A stretch of 28,654 bases of DNA from an uncultured Collinsella sp. (GCA_900540985.1 UQIC01000026.1:1-28654), one strand, 5' to 3'. Counted from the first letter of the stretch, positions 1 through 7,279 are shown. Translations and numbers: made by a program. Notes: generated by a model from the sequence alone, not told the origin.

Positions 1-93
1 CAAAGGAAAGCACTTAATGTGCTTTCCGTCTTGCGCAGGACTGTAGAGCAGGAAAGTTCATATGCGCCGCCCGGCTCCCGCGGCTCTCAGGGG
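1..93 (-). repeat. Partial copy (copy 1) of a structured palindromic core element
   Basis: Read on the minus strand, this matches the core of the elements at 4718-4854 and 22544-22679: CCTGCTC, CAGTCCTG, then a hairpin with loop ATTAA. Here the hairpin is GGAAAGCAC at 5-13 (plus strand) pairing with GTGCTTTCC at 19-27. The stem sequence differs from the other copies but stays paired, so it shows compensatory change. The core lies at 1-52 and continues past the window edge. Positions 53-93 would be one outer arm, whose partner lies outside the window, so the outer palindrome cannot be confirmed here. Confidence 0.75.
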
Positions 94-192
94 CATCTCT
101 CATGCAAAAACTGTCGTGGGGTAAAGTCCGAGGTCAGTGGCGTTTTATACCGAGAAATTCAAAAAAAGTTGAAAATTCATTACAAATTTGCG

Positions 193-221
193 TTGACTTT
201 AGGTAACTAAAGTTTCATACT
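193..221 (+). promoter_or_regulatory. Probable sigma-70-type promoter for cstA
   Basis: TTGACT at 193-198 (five of six to TTGACA) is separated by exactly 17 nt from CATACT at 216-221 (four of six to TATAAT). A start near 228 would give a leader of about 235 nt before the cstA start codon. The flanking DNA is AT-rich compared with the rest of the window. It is the best promoter match I found in the first 460 nt; no transcript evidence is available. Confidence 0.5.
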
Positions 222-240
222 CCTTTTCAACCACTGGGGG

Positions 241-428
241 ATGTGAACACGCACGGATCGTTCGCATCATGATTGAAGAGGATTTCTTAGACATGTTCAC
301 GCATCAGCTAAACATTATCAGCGTAGTAATTATCTGATGCGGGTTAGCACATACAGCTAGCCCGTACGATAACGGGCGGCTGATGAAGATGAGGGCCGTC
401 GAGCGCAACCGACGGCCCTCATTTTTTA
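241..428 (+). promoter_or_regulatory. Structured 5' leader of cstA, candidate attenuator or riboswitch
   Basis: Several helices can form in order: GTGAAC (243-248) with GTTCAC (295-300); GCATCAG (301-307) with CTGATGC (334-340); GGGTTAGC (341-348) with GCTAGCCC (356-363); and CCCGT (361-365) with ACGGG (372-376). The last two overlap and so exclude each other. CATCAG at 302-307 could also pair with CTGATG at 380-385 instead of 334-339. An intrinsic terminator follows at 391-427, about 35 nt before the start codon. This arrangement suits conditional termination. I do not recognise a known riboswitch class. Confidence 0.5.
391..427 (+). terminator. Intrinsic terminator upstream of the cstA ribosome-binding site
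   Basis: An 11-bp perfect stem (GAGGGCCGTCG at 391-401, CGACGGCCCTC at 410-420) with an 8-nt loop is followed by six T residues (422-427). It sits between the proposed promoter at 193-221 and cstA. It either ends an upstream transcript or, more interestingly, controls read-through into cstA. Confidence 0.85.
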
Positions 429-462
429 TGTCTAGGAAGTTCTTTTTAGAGGAGGAAATGTA

Positions 463-2352
463 ATGAACGGAGTTTTGCTCATGGTTGTGGCCGCGGCGGT
501 GCTCGCCTGCGGCTATCTGGGCTATGGCCGATGGCTGGCCAACAAGTGGGGCGTTGACAAAGAGGCCCTCACGCCGGCCAAGCGCATGAAGGACGGCAAC
601 AGCTTCTCGCCCGTCTCCGCCTTCACCGCGTTTTCGCACCAGTTCAGCTCGATCTGCGGTGCTGGCCCTGTCACGGGTACGATCGTCGCCATGGCCTTTG
701 GCTGGCTGCCCGTCGTGCTCTGGGTCCTCGTCGGCGGCATCTTCTTTGGCGCCGTCCACGACTTTGGTGCCCTGTACGCTTCGATGAAGAACAACGGCAA
801 GTCGCTCGCTCAGCTCATCGAGAAGTACATCGGCAAGACCGGCCGTCGCCTGTTCCTGCTGTTCTGCTGGCTGTTCTGCATCATCGTCATCGCCGCCTTC
901 ACCGACATGGTCTGCAAGACGTTCATGTTCACCCCGGCCGTTGACGCTTCTGGTGCTGCTACCGGTGCCATCGACTTTACCAAGTCCTATGCCGCCGGCT
1001 GCGCTGGTACCATCTCCATCCTGTTCACCTTCGTTGCTATCGCCTTTGGTTGGGCCCAGAAGAAGTTCAACCTCACCGGCGCTGCCGAGTTCGTCACCGG
1101 CGTGGTCCTCATGGTTCTCATGTTCGCCGTCGGTATGCAGTTCCCGGTCTACCTGGATAAGTTCCAGTGGTTCGCCGTCGTCATGGTCTACCTGGTCTTC
1201 GCTGGCGCTATGCCCATCCAGATGCTCAAGACCCCGCGTGACTACCTCACTTCCATCATGATGATCGTCATGATCGTCTGCGCTGTCCTCGGCATCGTCG
1301 TCCTGGGCGTCAACGGTCAGGCCACTATCACCGCTCCGGTCTTCACCGGCTTCTCCACTGCCTCCGGCATGATGTTCCCGGTCCTGTTCGTCTCCGTCGC
1401 ATGCGGTGCTCTCTCCGGTTTCCACAGCCTCGTTTCTTCCGGCACCTCTTCCAAGCAGGTCGAGAAGGAGCAGGACGCCGTCAAGGTCGGTTACGGCGCC
1501 ATGATCGTCGAGTCCTTCGTCGGCATCCTTGCCATCATCGTCGCCGGCATCATGTTCTCCGATATGAACACCGCCGGTACCGGCGCCCTCAATGCTGGTG
1601 TCGCTTCCACCCCGTTCCAGATCTTCGCCGCTGGCATCTCCCGCGGCATGCAGGCCTTCGGTGTTGACGGCACGCTCGCTACCGTCTTCATGACCATGAA
1701 CGTTTCCGCTCTGGCTCTGACCTCGCTCGATGCCGTCGCCCGCATCGCTCGCACCTCGTTCTCCGAGTTCTTTGCCCAGACCAACGACGCCCTGGCCATC
1801 GAGTCCAAGGCCGGCTACATGAAGGTCCTCGGCAACCCCTGGTTCGCCACGGTCGTTACCCTGCTTCCCGGTCTCGCCCTCGCTTTTGGTGGCTATGCCA
1901 ACATCTGGCCGCTCTTTGGTGCTTCCAACCAGCTGCTCGGCGGCATGACCATGATCACCCTCGCCGTGTTCTGCAAGTGCACCGGCCGCAAGGGCTGGAT
2001 GCTCTACGTGCCCGTCGTCTTCCTGCTCTGCTGCACCTTCACCTCGCTGGTCCAGAGCGCCATGGGCTGCATGACCGCCGTCCAGGCCTACGGTTTCTTC
2101 GGTACCATCCCGGCTACCGCCACCACGGCCGCCGTCTCCGTCGCCGCCACCAAGGGCCTGCAGCTCGTCTTTGCCGTCCTGCTGATGGTCCTGGGCCTCA
2201 TCGTTGCCGTCAACTGCCTCAAGGAGTTCTTCGGCAAGGAGGCTGGCTCCATGCCTGATGAGGAGCCCGAGTGGTCCGATATGGGCAAGGCCGAGTACGG
2301 TCGCGCCGCTGCCGCTGAGGCTCCTGCCGACGCCGAGGTCGCCAAGGCCTAG
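463..2352 (+). CDS. cstA: Carbon starvation protein CstA family transporter
   Basis: A 629-residue integral membrane protein of the CstA/BtsT family, whose studied members import pyruvate or peptides during nutrient stress. It is almost entirely hydrophobic helices, with the family-typical N-terminus (Gly-Tyr-Leu-Gly-Tyr-Gly near residue 18), the FSHQFSSICGAGPVTG stretch and the HDFGALYASMKNNGKS loop. A short acidic tail rich in Ala and Glu ends the protein. Length is somewhat below the roughly 700 residues of the E. coli proteins. The start is supported by a GAGGAGG-type ribosome site about 6 nt upstream. The gene stands alone: the small YbdD-like partner often found downstream of cstA is absent, and a terminator follows. 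Expression is probably controlled through the folded leader. The family is clear; the substrate is not shown by sequence. Confidence 0.95.
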   Translation: MNGVLLMVVAAAVLACGYLGYGRWLANKWGVDKEALTPAKRMKDGNSFSPVSAFTAFSHQFSSICGAGPVTGTIVAMAFGWLPVVLWVLVGGIFFGAVHDFGALYASMKNNGKSLAQLIEKYIGKTGRRLFLLFCWLFCIIVIAAFTDMVCKTFMFTPAVDASGAATGAIDFTKSYAAGCAGTISILFTFVAIAFGWAQKKFNLTGAAEFVTGVVLMVLMFAVGMQFPVYLDKFQWFAVVMVYLVFAGAMPIQMLKTPRDYLTSIMMIVMIVCAVLGIVVLGVNGQATITAPVFTGFSTASGMMFPVLFVSVACGALSGFHSLVSSGTSSKQVEKEQDAVKVGYGAMIVESFVGILAIIVAGIMFSDMNTAGTGALNAGVASTPFQIFAAGISRGMQAFGVDGTLATVFMTMNVSALALTSLDAVARIARTSFSEFFAQTNDALAIESKAGYMKVLGNPWFATVVTLLPGLALAFGGYANIWPLFGASNQLLGGMTMITLAVFCKCTGRKGWMLYVPVVFLLCCTFTSLVQSAMGCMTAVQAYGFFGTIPATATTAAVSVAATKGLQLVFAVLLMVLGLIVAVNCLKEFFGKEAGSMPDEEPEWSDMGKAEYGRAAAAEAPADAEVAKA

Positions 2353-2391
2353 TCGGTCGGACGGGTTGAATCTCCCATCCATTTGACTCGG

Positions 2392-2430
2392 AAAGACCGG
2401 GTCCGCGACTTCGCGGGCTCGGTCTTTTTT
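2392..2430 (+). terminator. Intrinsic terminator of cstA
   Basis: AAAGACCG with an extended GC stem (outer arms 2392-2399 and 2418-2426, inner GTCCGCG with CGCGGG) and a small loop near 2408-2411 is followed by a T run to 2430. It lies 40 nt after the cstA stop codon. Confidence 0.9.
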
Positions 2431-2535
2431 CATGCAAAAGCGGGTGACGCTCGAGTGTTCTCGCAGATGTTTTGCGTGGATAAGGGCGCGCGTTGTACCA
2501 TATAGACGTATATGTGTACATATGAAAGGGGCCCC

Positions 2536-4710
2536 GTGGCCAAGACGGTATATTCCGATAACCAAAATAATGTCGATGCCCTGGCTGAGCGTCTGAGCAG
2601 CCAGACATCGCTTTCTGCTGAGCGTGCCAAGCTGGTTGCCTACGACCTGCTTTGCCGCAAGGCGCTCAAGATCAAGTCGAGCGCGCTGGCGCAAATTTTC
2701 CGCTCCGTCGATAAGGAATGTGACACCAAGGCGATGCGCGATGAGCTTATCGCGGCAAATATCGTGACCAAGATCGAGGGTAGCGGCATTAACGGGCGCC
2801 CGGCGTTCTATACCATCAATGCCGAGATCCGCGATGCCCAGGAGCAGCCTGCCGAGTCCGTCGAGGATTTTGTCGTCGAGGATCCCGCTGACGTGCCTGC
2901 TGTGGAAGAAGTTGCCCCGCGTGAGCATGTCGATACCGATGAGTTGCTCGATGAGAACGTCGTGCGTGCCTTTACGGCCAAGGCAGGACGCGGCGGTTTT
3001 GGCGGGGGTGGCAAGCGCGATGCGCAGCGCCGCGCCCAGCAGGAGCGCTTCCGTCGCGCCGTTGCTCGAAAGGGTGAGACGGATGCTGAGGCTGTTGAGA
3101 CCGAGGTTGCTGCCGAGTCGCAGAAGCCCGCGAGGGAGCAAAAGCCCGTGGAGGCCCAAGAGCCCAAGCGTCGTCGCGGTGCTCACTTTAAGACTGCACA
3201 GCAGGATGCCGCGCGTGAGGTTGAAGAGTCTTCTGAGGTTGCAGACGATGTTGAGGGGTCTGCCAAGAAGGCTCCGGGTTCGTGTCGTCCCGGCCGCGGT
3301 TTTGCGGGACGCGCGTATCCCGTAAAGCATCAGGAGAAGGGCGAGTCGGTTTCGACCACCCAGGACGAGAAGGCCGTTGAGCCGGAGGCTCGCGAGCAGA
3401 AGCCTGTTGAGCCGCAGCTTGAGGTTGATGCCGAGGCCAAGGGCCAGCAGCCTACTGATGAGCAGACGGAGCAGGGCGCGTCGAGCAAGCCTCGCCGCCG
3501 TCGCCATCGTGGGGGCCGCAGTTCCCATGCCGAGACTGCAACCGAGAGGACCACGCCGCAGAACGAGGATGCGAAGGCCGAGGTTTCTTCGGGGCAGCCT
3601 AAGCGCCAGCCGGCGAAGGAGAGCAAGTCCGTTCGTCCGCAGAAGCAGGCATCTATGCCGAAGCGCGAGCGCAATTCCCAAGGCGATTCTAAGCGCAAGT
3701 CTCAGAAGAAGCCGGAGTCTGCCGCAGCAGATACTGCTGCCCAGCAGCCCAGGCCGGACGTTCACGGCGAGGTCTCGGCGTTTGCCCTTGCCCGCGTTTT
3801 AGGCAGGCAGCTGCTCAAGGTTGTCCCTACGCCCACGGCGCTCTCTAAGATCAAGGAGCAGCAGACACAGATCGTAAAGGTTGAGGGCAAGGACGGCAAA
3901 AAGGCTCCGCAGCGCACTCAGCACAACGAGATGTCCAACCGCAAGATTGCCGAGGAAATCGCAATCATCCAGGCTTGGATCGAGCAGAACCGAGGTGCCG
4001 ATACGCCGGTTGCCTCGCGCCGCCAGCGTGCCTACCAGATCTTTAACGACGAGAAGGCTTTTGACGGCAAGCACGGTGAGCGCCTGATCAGGCGTATGAC
4101 CGAAAAGGGCATCAGCATGCAGGCGATCAAGGTCGCTCCCAATCGCCCCGTGCACTTTACGGGTTTCTTTACGCTGGGTGCCGACAAGCCGTTCATTATG
4201 GTCGAGAACCTGGACACCTACGACGAGATCGTCAAGCTGCTGCGTGGCCGCAAGCACGCCAAGCTCTTTGGCATCAAGGTGGGCGGCGTGATTTTTGGCG
4301 GCGGATGCAAGGCGAGCGTCTCGCATGCCCTGGACGATTATCTGGCCGAGATTGGCTATCGCTTTAACTACGTCTACTACGTGGGCGATATCGATCGCGA
4401 GGGCGCACGTATCGTCGAGCAGACTCGCAATGCCAATGTGGTTGAGATTCGCCTGCATGCCGGCATGTATCGCGCTATGCTCGCCGAGCATAAGCGTCGC
4501 GTGAAGGCCGGCGGAGAGTGCGAGCCCGCGGCTGCCAACCAGGGCGTGCCGCAGAACCTGGCAGCGACGATCAAGGATCTGCCCATGGTCACGCGCGTGC
4601 AGTTCCGCAACGTGCTGCGCGAGGGCGGGCGCATTCCGCAGGAGATTCTGATGACCGCAGACTATCGGGATGGCGACTCGGGAAGCTTCGACCGCATGCT
4701 CAACAACTAG
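2536..4710 (+). CDS. Solitary Toprim (JetD/DUF2220-like) protein with long disordered linker
   Basis: About 724 residues if it starts at the GTG at 2536, which has AAAGGGG 7 nt upstream; an in-frame ATG at 2512 would add eight residues. The first ~95 residues look like a folded helical, winged-helix-like domain. Residues ~95-400 are low-complexity, rich in Glu, Lys, Arg, Gln and Pro, and probably disordered. The C-terminal ~300 residues carry a Toprim-like pattern: Glu557 in MVENLDTYD, a glycine turn (FGGGCKAS), then YYVGDIDREGARI with Asp618 and Asp620. That pattern resembles the C-terminal domain of Wadjet JetD and, more distantly, topoisomerase VI A/Spo11 Toprims, so a metal-dependent DNA nuclease or strand-passage role is possible. 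No JetA, JetB or JetC neighbour exists, so a Wadjet function cannot be assumed. It may be a housekeeping protein of this lineage. Confidence 0.7.
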   Translation: MAKTVYSDNQNNVDALAERLSSQTSLSAERAKLVAYDLLCRKALKIKSSALAQIFRSVDKECDTKAMRDELIAANIVTKIEGSGINGRPAFYTINAEIRDAQEQPAESVEDFVVEDPADVPAVEEVAPREHVDTDELLDENVVRAFTAKAGRGGFGGGGKRDAQRRAQQERFRRAVARKGETDAEAVETEVAAESQKPAREQKPVEAQEPKRRRGAHFKTAQQDAAREVEESSEVADDVEGSAKKAPGSCRPGRGFAGRAYPVKHQEKGESVSTTQDEKAVEPEAREQKPVEPQLEVDAEAKGQQPTDEQTEQGASSKPRRRRHRGGRSSHAETATERTTPQNEDAKAEVSSGQPKRQPAKESKSVRPQKQASMPKRERNSQGDSKRKSQKKPESAAADTAAQQPRPDVHGEVSAFALARVLGRQLLKVVPTPTALSKIKEQQTQIVKVEGKDGKKAPQRTQHNEMSNRKIAEEIAIIQAWIEQNRGADTPVASRRQRAYQIFNDEKAFDGKHGERLIRRMTEKGISMQAIKVAPNRPVHFTGFFTLGADKPFIMVENLDTYDEIVKLLRGRKHAKLFGIKVGGVIFGGGCKASVSHALDDYLAEIGYRFNYVYYVGDIDREGARIVEQTRNANVVEIRLHAGMYRAMLAEHKRRVKAGGECEPAAANQGVPQNLAATIKDLPMVTRVQFRNVLREGGRIPQEILMTADYRDGDSGSFDRMLNN

Positions 4711-4717
4711 GGCGTTC

Positions 4718-4854
4718 GGCCCCGGGAGAGTGGGTACACCGGCTTAGGTTTCCTGCTCTACAGTCCTGCTCACGACGGAGGCCACATTAAGTGGCCTCCT
4801 GTTCGTGCGGAACTCGCGATAAACCTAAGCCGGTGTCCCCACTCTCCCGGGGCC
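4718..4854. repeat. Long palindromic element with conserved core (copy 2)
   Basis: Outer arms of 34 nt (4718-4751 and 4821-4854) are inverted complements with one mismatch. They enclose a 69-nt core at 4752-4820. The core has CCTGCTC and CAGTCCTG on the left, a 9-bp hairpin (4777-4785 with 4791-4799) with loop ATTAA, and GTGCGGAACTCGCGAT on the right (4805-4820). A helper stem CACGA/TCGTG flanks the hairpin. The core matches copies at 1-52 and 22577-22646, but the outer arms do not. The element begins 8 nt after the Toprim gene stop codon, between convergent transcription units, and may also stop transcription. Confidence 0.9.
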
Positions 4855-4970
4855 TGCGGCTACTTGGTTGTCGCATGCGGCTCGCTTTTCGGAACTGGGC
4901 TGATATTTTCTTGATGTTAGGCGCTCTTGGTCCTAATGGGCTTGGGGCGCCTTCGCGTTTCCTCAGCTCC

Positions 4971-5005
4971 GCACCCTTGCGGGTTCGAATTCCTCCGCTT
5001 GCCCA
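4971..5005 (+). pseudogene. Possible tRNA 3'-end remnant
   Basis: The stretch contains GCGGGTTCGAAT, like a tRNA T-stem and T-loop, followed by CCGCTTGCCCA, like the 3' acceptor strand of a tRNA. The T-stem cannot close properly with a 7-nt loop. No matching 5' acceptor (GGGCAAG) or anticodon arm was seen upstream in 4855-4970. It is therefore not an intact tRNA gene. It could be the scar of an old integration or a decayed tRNA copy. The surrounding 4855-5004 holds no other gene I can support. Confidence 0.3.
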
Positions 5006-5043
5006 CAAGAAAGCGCTCCAGGTTCATAAGGGCCTGGAGCGCT
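5005..5043 (-). terminator. Terminator downstream of tRNA-Gln
   Basis: An 11-bp perfect stem (5012-5022 with 5033-5043) with a 10-nt loop is followed on the minus strand by TTCTTG. It lies about 14 nt beyond the tRNA 3' end, as expected for its transcript terminator. Confidence 0.75.
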
Positions 5044-5056
5044 GTGTTCTTAAGGG

Positions 5057-5128
5057 CTGGGACGGAGGGATTCGAACCCCCAACAGCCGGCACCAAAAAC
5101 CGGAGTTCTACCGTTGAACTACGTCCCA
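5057..5128 (-). tRNA. tRNA-Gln (anticodon TTG)
   Basis: Read on the minus strand, a complete 72-nt cloverleaf forms. The acceptor TGGGACG pairs with CGTCCCA, the D stem GTTC pairs with GAAC, and the anticodon stem CCGGT/GCCGG carries the loop TTTTGGT with anticodon TTG. The T arm is GGGGG-TTCGAAT-CCCTC, and the discriminator base is G. The CCA end is not encoded. It follows the peptidoglycan-binding gene on the same strand by 38 nt. Confidence 0.96.
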
Positions 5129-5166
5129 ATGTGTAGCGTTGCCCAAAAGCAACTCGTTTAGTTTAC

Positions 5167-6072
5167 CTAATCTGCGAGGGCATCGCAAACGCCATCGAGC
5201 AGGCGTACGGCGAGTGTCTGCGCGTCGCTGGCCGTGAAGGTGCCGTTGTAGCGCGTCATGCCCGTGAGCTCAATGCGAATGCGAGCCGGCTTCTGCTGCG
5301 CGGCGACATTGGCGGTGCGGATGCGCTGGGCCAGGTTGTGGCACTCGGCGAGGGCGATCGTGGCGCGCGGCGCTGCATCTGCGGGCAGCTCATCGCTTGC
5401 GATCTCGAGCACCAGGTCAACGTCGGTTGGGACCTCGGAGTCGCAGAGCATCATGCCGCTGTTGTCGGTCGTTGCCGTGGCGATATTCCACATGCGCGAC
5501 GCAACGCTGCGTGCGATGGGGTCCTCGCCGATAACGGCAATCTGAAAGCGCTCGAGCACGTTGGCGGCGCGAGCAAAACCGATGCGGGACTCGGCTTCGG
5601 TGACCGAGGGCTTGCCCTCCCACACATGGTGCAGGCGGTTGATGTAGGCGTAGGTGTCCTGGAAGGCCATGCCGTCGGCAAACAGGCCGACATTTTCCTG
5701 GAACTGCTGCAGGGCGGCCTCGGTATGCGGACCAAAGTAGCCGTCGTCTTCGCCACAGGCAAAGCCCAAAACGTTGAGAGCGCGCTGCAGGGCCTGCACA
5801 TCGGCGCCATGGAAATTGGGCATGCGCAGATAGAGGGTGCGGTCGCCCAGCTTATACGAAGCGTCTACAAGGGCGCTCCAACAGGGGATATCGACGGCAT
5901 GACCGGCAGCAAGGCCGCTGTCGAGCCTGAAGGTGCTGACGGCCTGCTCAGTGGTGGCTCCAAAGTACTTGTCGGTGACTTCGGCGGCATCAATCGTGTA
6001 GCCGAGCTGCAGGAGACGAGACTGCACGTCCTCGACGGCTGCTCCTTGCATGCCCGTTGTAATAGGTTCCAT
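5167..6072 (-). CDS. Protein with two peptidoglycan-binding (PG_binding_1) domains
   Basis: A 301-residue protein with two tandem PG_binding_1 modules, at about residues 8-70 (LQLGY, TTEQAVSTFR) and 82-145 (VQALQRALNVLGF, DGYFGPHTEAALQQFQ). The C-terminal ~140 residues are not clearly assignable. Their pattern (VDLVLEIASDELP, LAECHNLAQRI) is faintly reminiscent of an amidase_3 fold, but the zinc ligands are not recognisable. There is no signal peptide or membrane segment, so the protein is predicted cytoplasmic. Two such modules ahead of an amidase-like part recall actinobacterial CwlM, a cytoplasmic regulator of peptidoglycan synthesis; that link is inference. The start has AAAGGGG 8 nt upstream. 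The gene precedes tRNA-Gln on the same strand. Confidence 0.8.
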   Translation of the reverse strand: MEPITTGMQGAAVEDVQSRLLQLGYTIDAAEVTDKYFGATTEQAVSTFRLDSGLAAGHAVDIPCWSALVDASYKLGDRTLYLRMPNFHGADVQALQRALNVLGFACGEDDGYFGPHTEAALQQFQENVGLFADGMAFQDTYAYINRLHHVWEGKPSVTEAESRIGFARAANVLERFQIAVIGEDPIARSVASRMWNIATATTDNSGMMLCDSEVPTDVDLVLEIASDELPADAAPRATIALAECHNLAQRIRTANVAAQQKPARIRIELTGMTRYNGTFTASDAQTLAVRLLDGVCDALAD

Positions 6073-6210
6073 GAACGAACCCCTTTCGGCGTACCATTCG
6101 TACTATTTGAGCGTCTGTCGGATAGACAACGCAAAGGGATGCATAAACATGCACTCAACAGTGTAGCAAGTTGTGCCTAAATACGCTGCTGACAGGTTTT
6201 ATAACCCCCG

Positions 6211-7236
6211 TTAGTTAAGGCGCTCCACAAAGAAATCTGCCATGGAGAGGAACAGCTCGCGTGCGTGCGGATCAAGCTCAACGTTCTCGATGGCCGCTTT
6301 GGCCTTAGCGGTCAGGTCGAGCGCGTAAGTGTGGGCGTAATCGATGGAGCCGGTTTCCTGAAAGATCTCCACGGCGCGTGCGAGCTGCGCGGGATCATCG
6401 GTACCCGAGGAAAGAATCGCCTCGACCTCGTCGTGGTGGCGCTCATCAGAGAGGGCGTGTACGGCGACAAGCGTGCGCTTGCCCTCGGTGATGTCGGTGC
6501 GGAAGTCCTTGTTGGCGGCTTCCTTAGCGCCGACAAGGTTGAGCAGGTCGTCCTGAATCTGAAAGGCAAGGCCCGTGTGCAGGCCAAAGGCGCGCAGCGC
6601 TTCGATTTGCTCATCGCTGCCGCCGCCGATAATGGCTCCGGCGGCAAGCGGCGTGGCTCCGCTGTAAAACGCGGTCTTGTGCGTCGCCATGTCCAGGTAG
6701 TCATCAACCGAGATATCAAAGCGCCCGTCACGGACCCAACCCAGGTCGAGCGCTTGACCCTCGATGGTGCGGACGATCATCTCGGTTAGCTCGTGGAGCA
6801 CGCGCAGCTTCACGTCGGACTCCAGCGTGGGGTCGTCGAGAACGGTCTTGGTGACCATGGTGAGCGCCAGGTCGCCACAATTGATGGCAAGCCCCGTGCC
6901 CTCGGTAAGGTGCATGCAGGGCTTGCCTCGACGAAGCTGTCCGTTGTCGGCGATGTCGTCGTGGATCAGCGCGCCCGACTGGAAATGTTCGATGGCTGCC
7001 GCAGCGCTGCGGGCACTCTCAAAGCTACCGCCCACTGCGGTTGCGGCGAGCATGCAGATAAGCGGGCGGTGGCGCTTGCCGGCGTTGGCCGTAAAAGCCG
7101 AGAGCGGCGCGTACAGGTAGCGCTCGATATCGGCAGAGGTCGCCTGTCCGTCAAAGAACGTGGCCAGATAGTCGTTAATCTGGTCAAAGTGCTGGGCTAA
7201 AAAGCTGGTAAACGGACTGGACACGGGTTCTCGCAT
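6211..7236 (-). CDS. Polyprenyl (trans-isoprenyl) diphosphate synthase
   Basis: About 341 residues from the ATG at 7236; an upstream in-frame ATG at 7275 would add 13 residues but lies in an inverted repeat and has no good ribosome site. The enzyme condenses isopentenyl diphosphate with allylic diphosphates to make prenyl chains in the cytoplasm. Seen motifs are GKRHRP near residue 53, the first aspartate-rich motif LIHDDIADN with LRRGKP after it (residues ~90-105), and the second as FQIQDDLLN (~225-233). In the second motif the last Asp of the usual DDxxD is Asn. Late residues DFRTDITEGKRT match the family. Product chain length cannot be read reliably. It lies between the peptidoglycan-binding gene and the PTS fusion on the same strand, with 138 nt and about 113 nt gaps. 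Confidence 0.9.
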   Translation of the reverse strand: MREPVSSPFTSFLAQHFDQINDYLATFFDGQATSADIERYLYAPLSAFTANAGKRHRPLICMLAATAVGGSFESARSAAAAIEHFQSGALIHDDIADNGQLRRGKPCMHLTEGTGLAINCGDLALTMVTKTVLDDPTLESDVKLRVLHELTEMIVRTIEGQALDLGWVRDGRFDISVDDYLDMATHKTAFYSGATPLAAGAIIGGGSDEQIEALRAFGLHTGLAFQIQDDLLNLVGAKEAANKDFRTDITEGKRTLVAVHALSDERHHDEVEAILSSGTDDPAQLARAVEIFQETGSIDYAHTYALDLTAKAKAAIENVELDPHARELFLSMADFFVERLN

Positions 7237-7258
7237 TCTTTCTGAGGTTGCATTGGTG

Positions 7259-7279
7259 CAATATGCAGACAACATATTG
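7259..7279. promoter_or_regulatory. Inverted repeat in front of the polyprenyl synthase
   Basis: CAATATG at 7259-7265 and CATATTG at 7273-7279 form a perfect dyad with a 7-nt centre. It sits 23 nt upstream of the preferred start codon. It could be an operator or a small leader hairpin. No second copy was seen in the window. Confidence 0.3.

Noticed and set aside
304..3765. A 1153-codon open frame on the minus strand across cstA and the Toprim gene
   Set aside because: It lies antisense to two clear genes, its translation is a Leu/Arg-rich then Asp/Glu/Gly/His-rich composition with no domain, and it is explained by the strong codon bias of the real genes.
2536..4710. A Wadjet (JetABCD) defence system
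   Set aside because: Only a JetD-like Toprim domain is seen. The neighbours are cstA and a tRNA, with no SMC-like JetC, JetA or JetB.
4718..4854. Ordinary intrinsic terminator
   Set aside because: The stem is far longer than needed, has no T run, encloses a conserved 69-nt core shared with other loci, and copy 3 has a separate normal terminator nearby.
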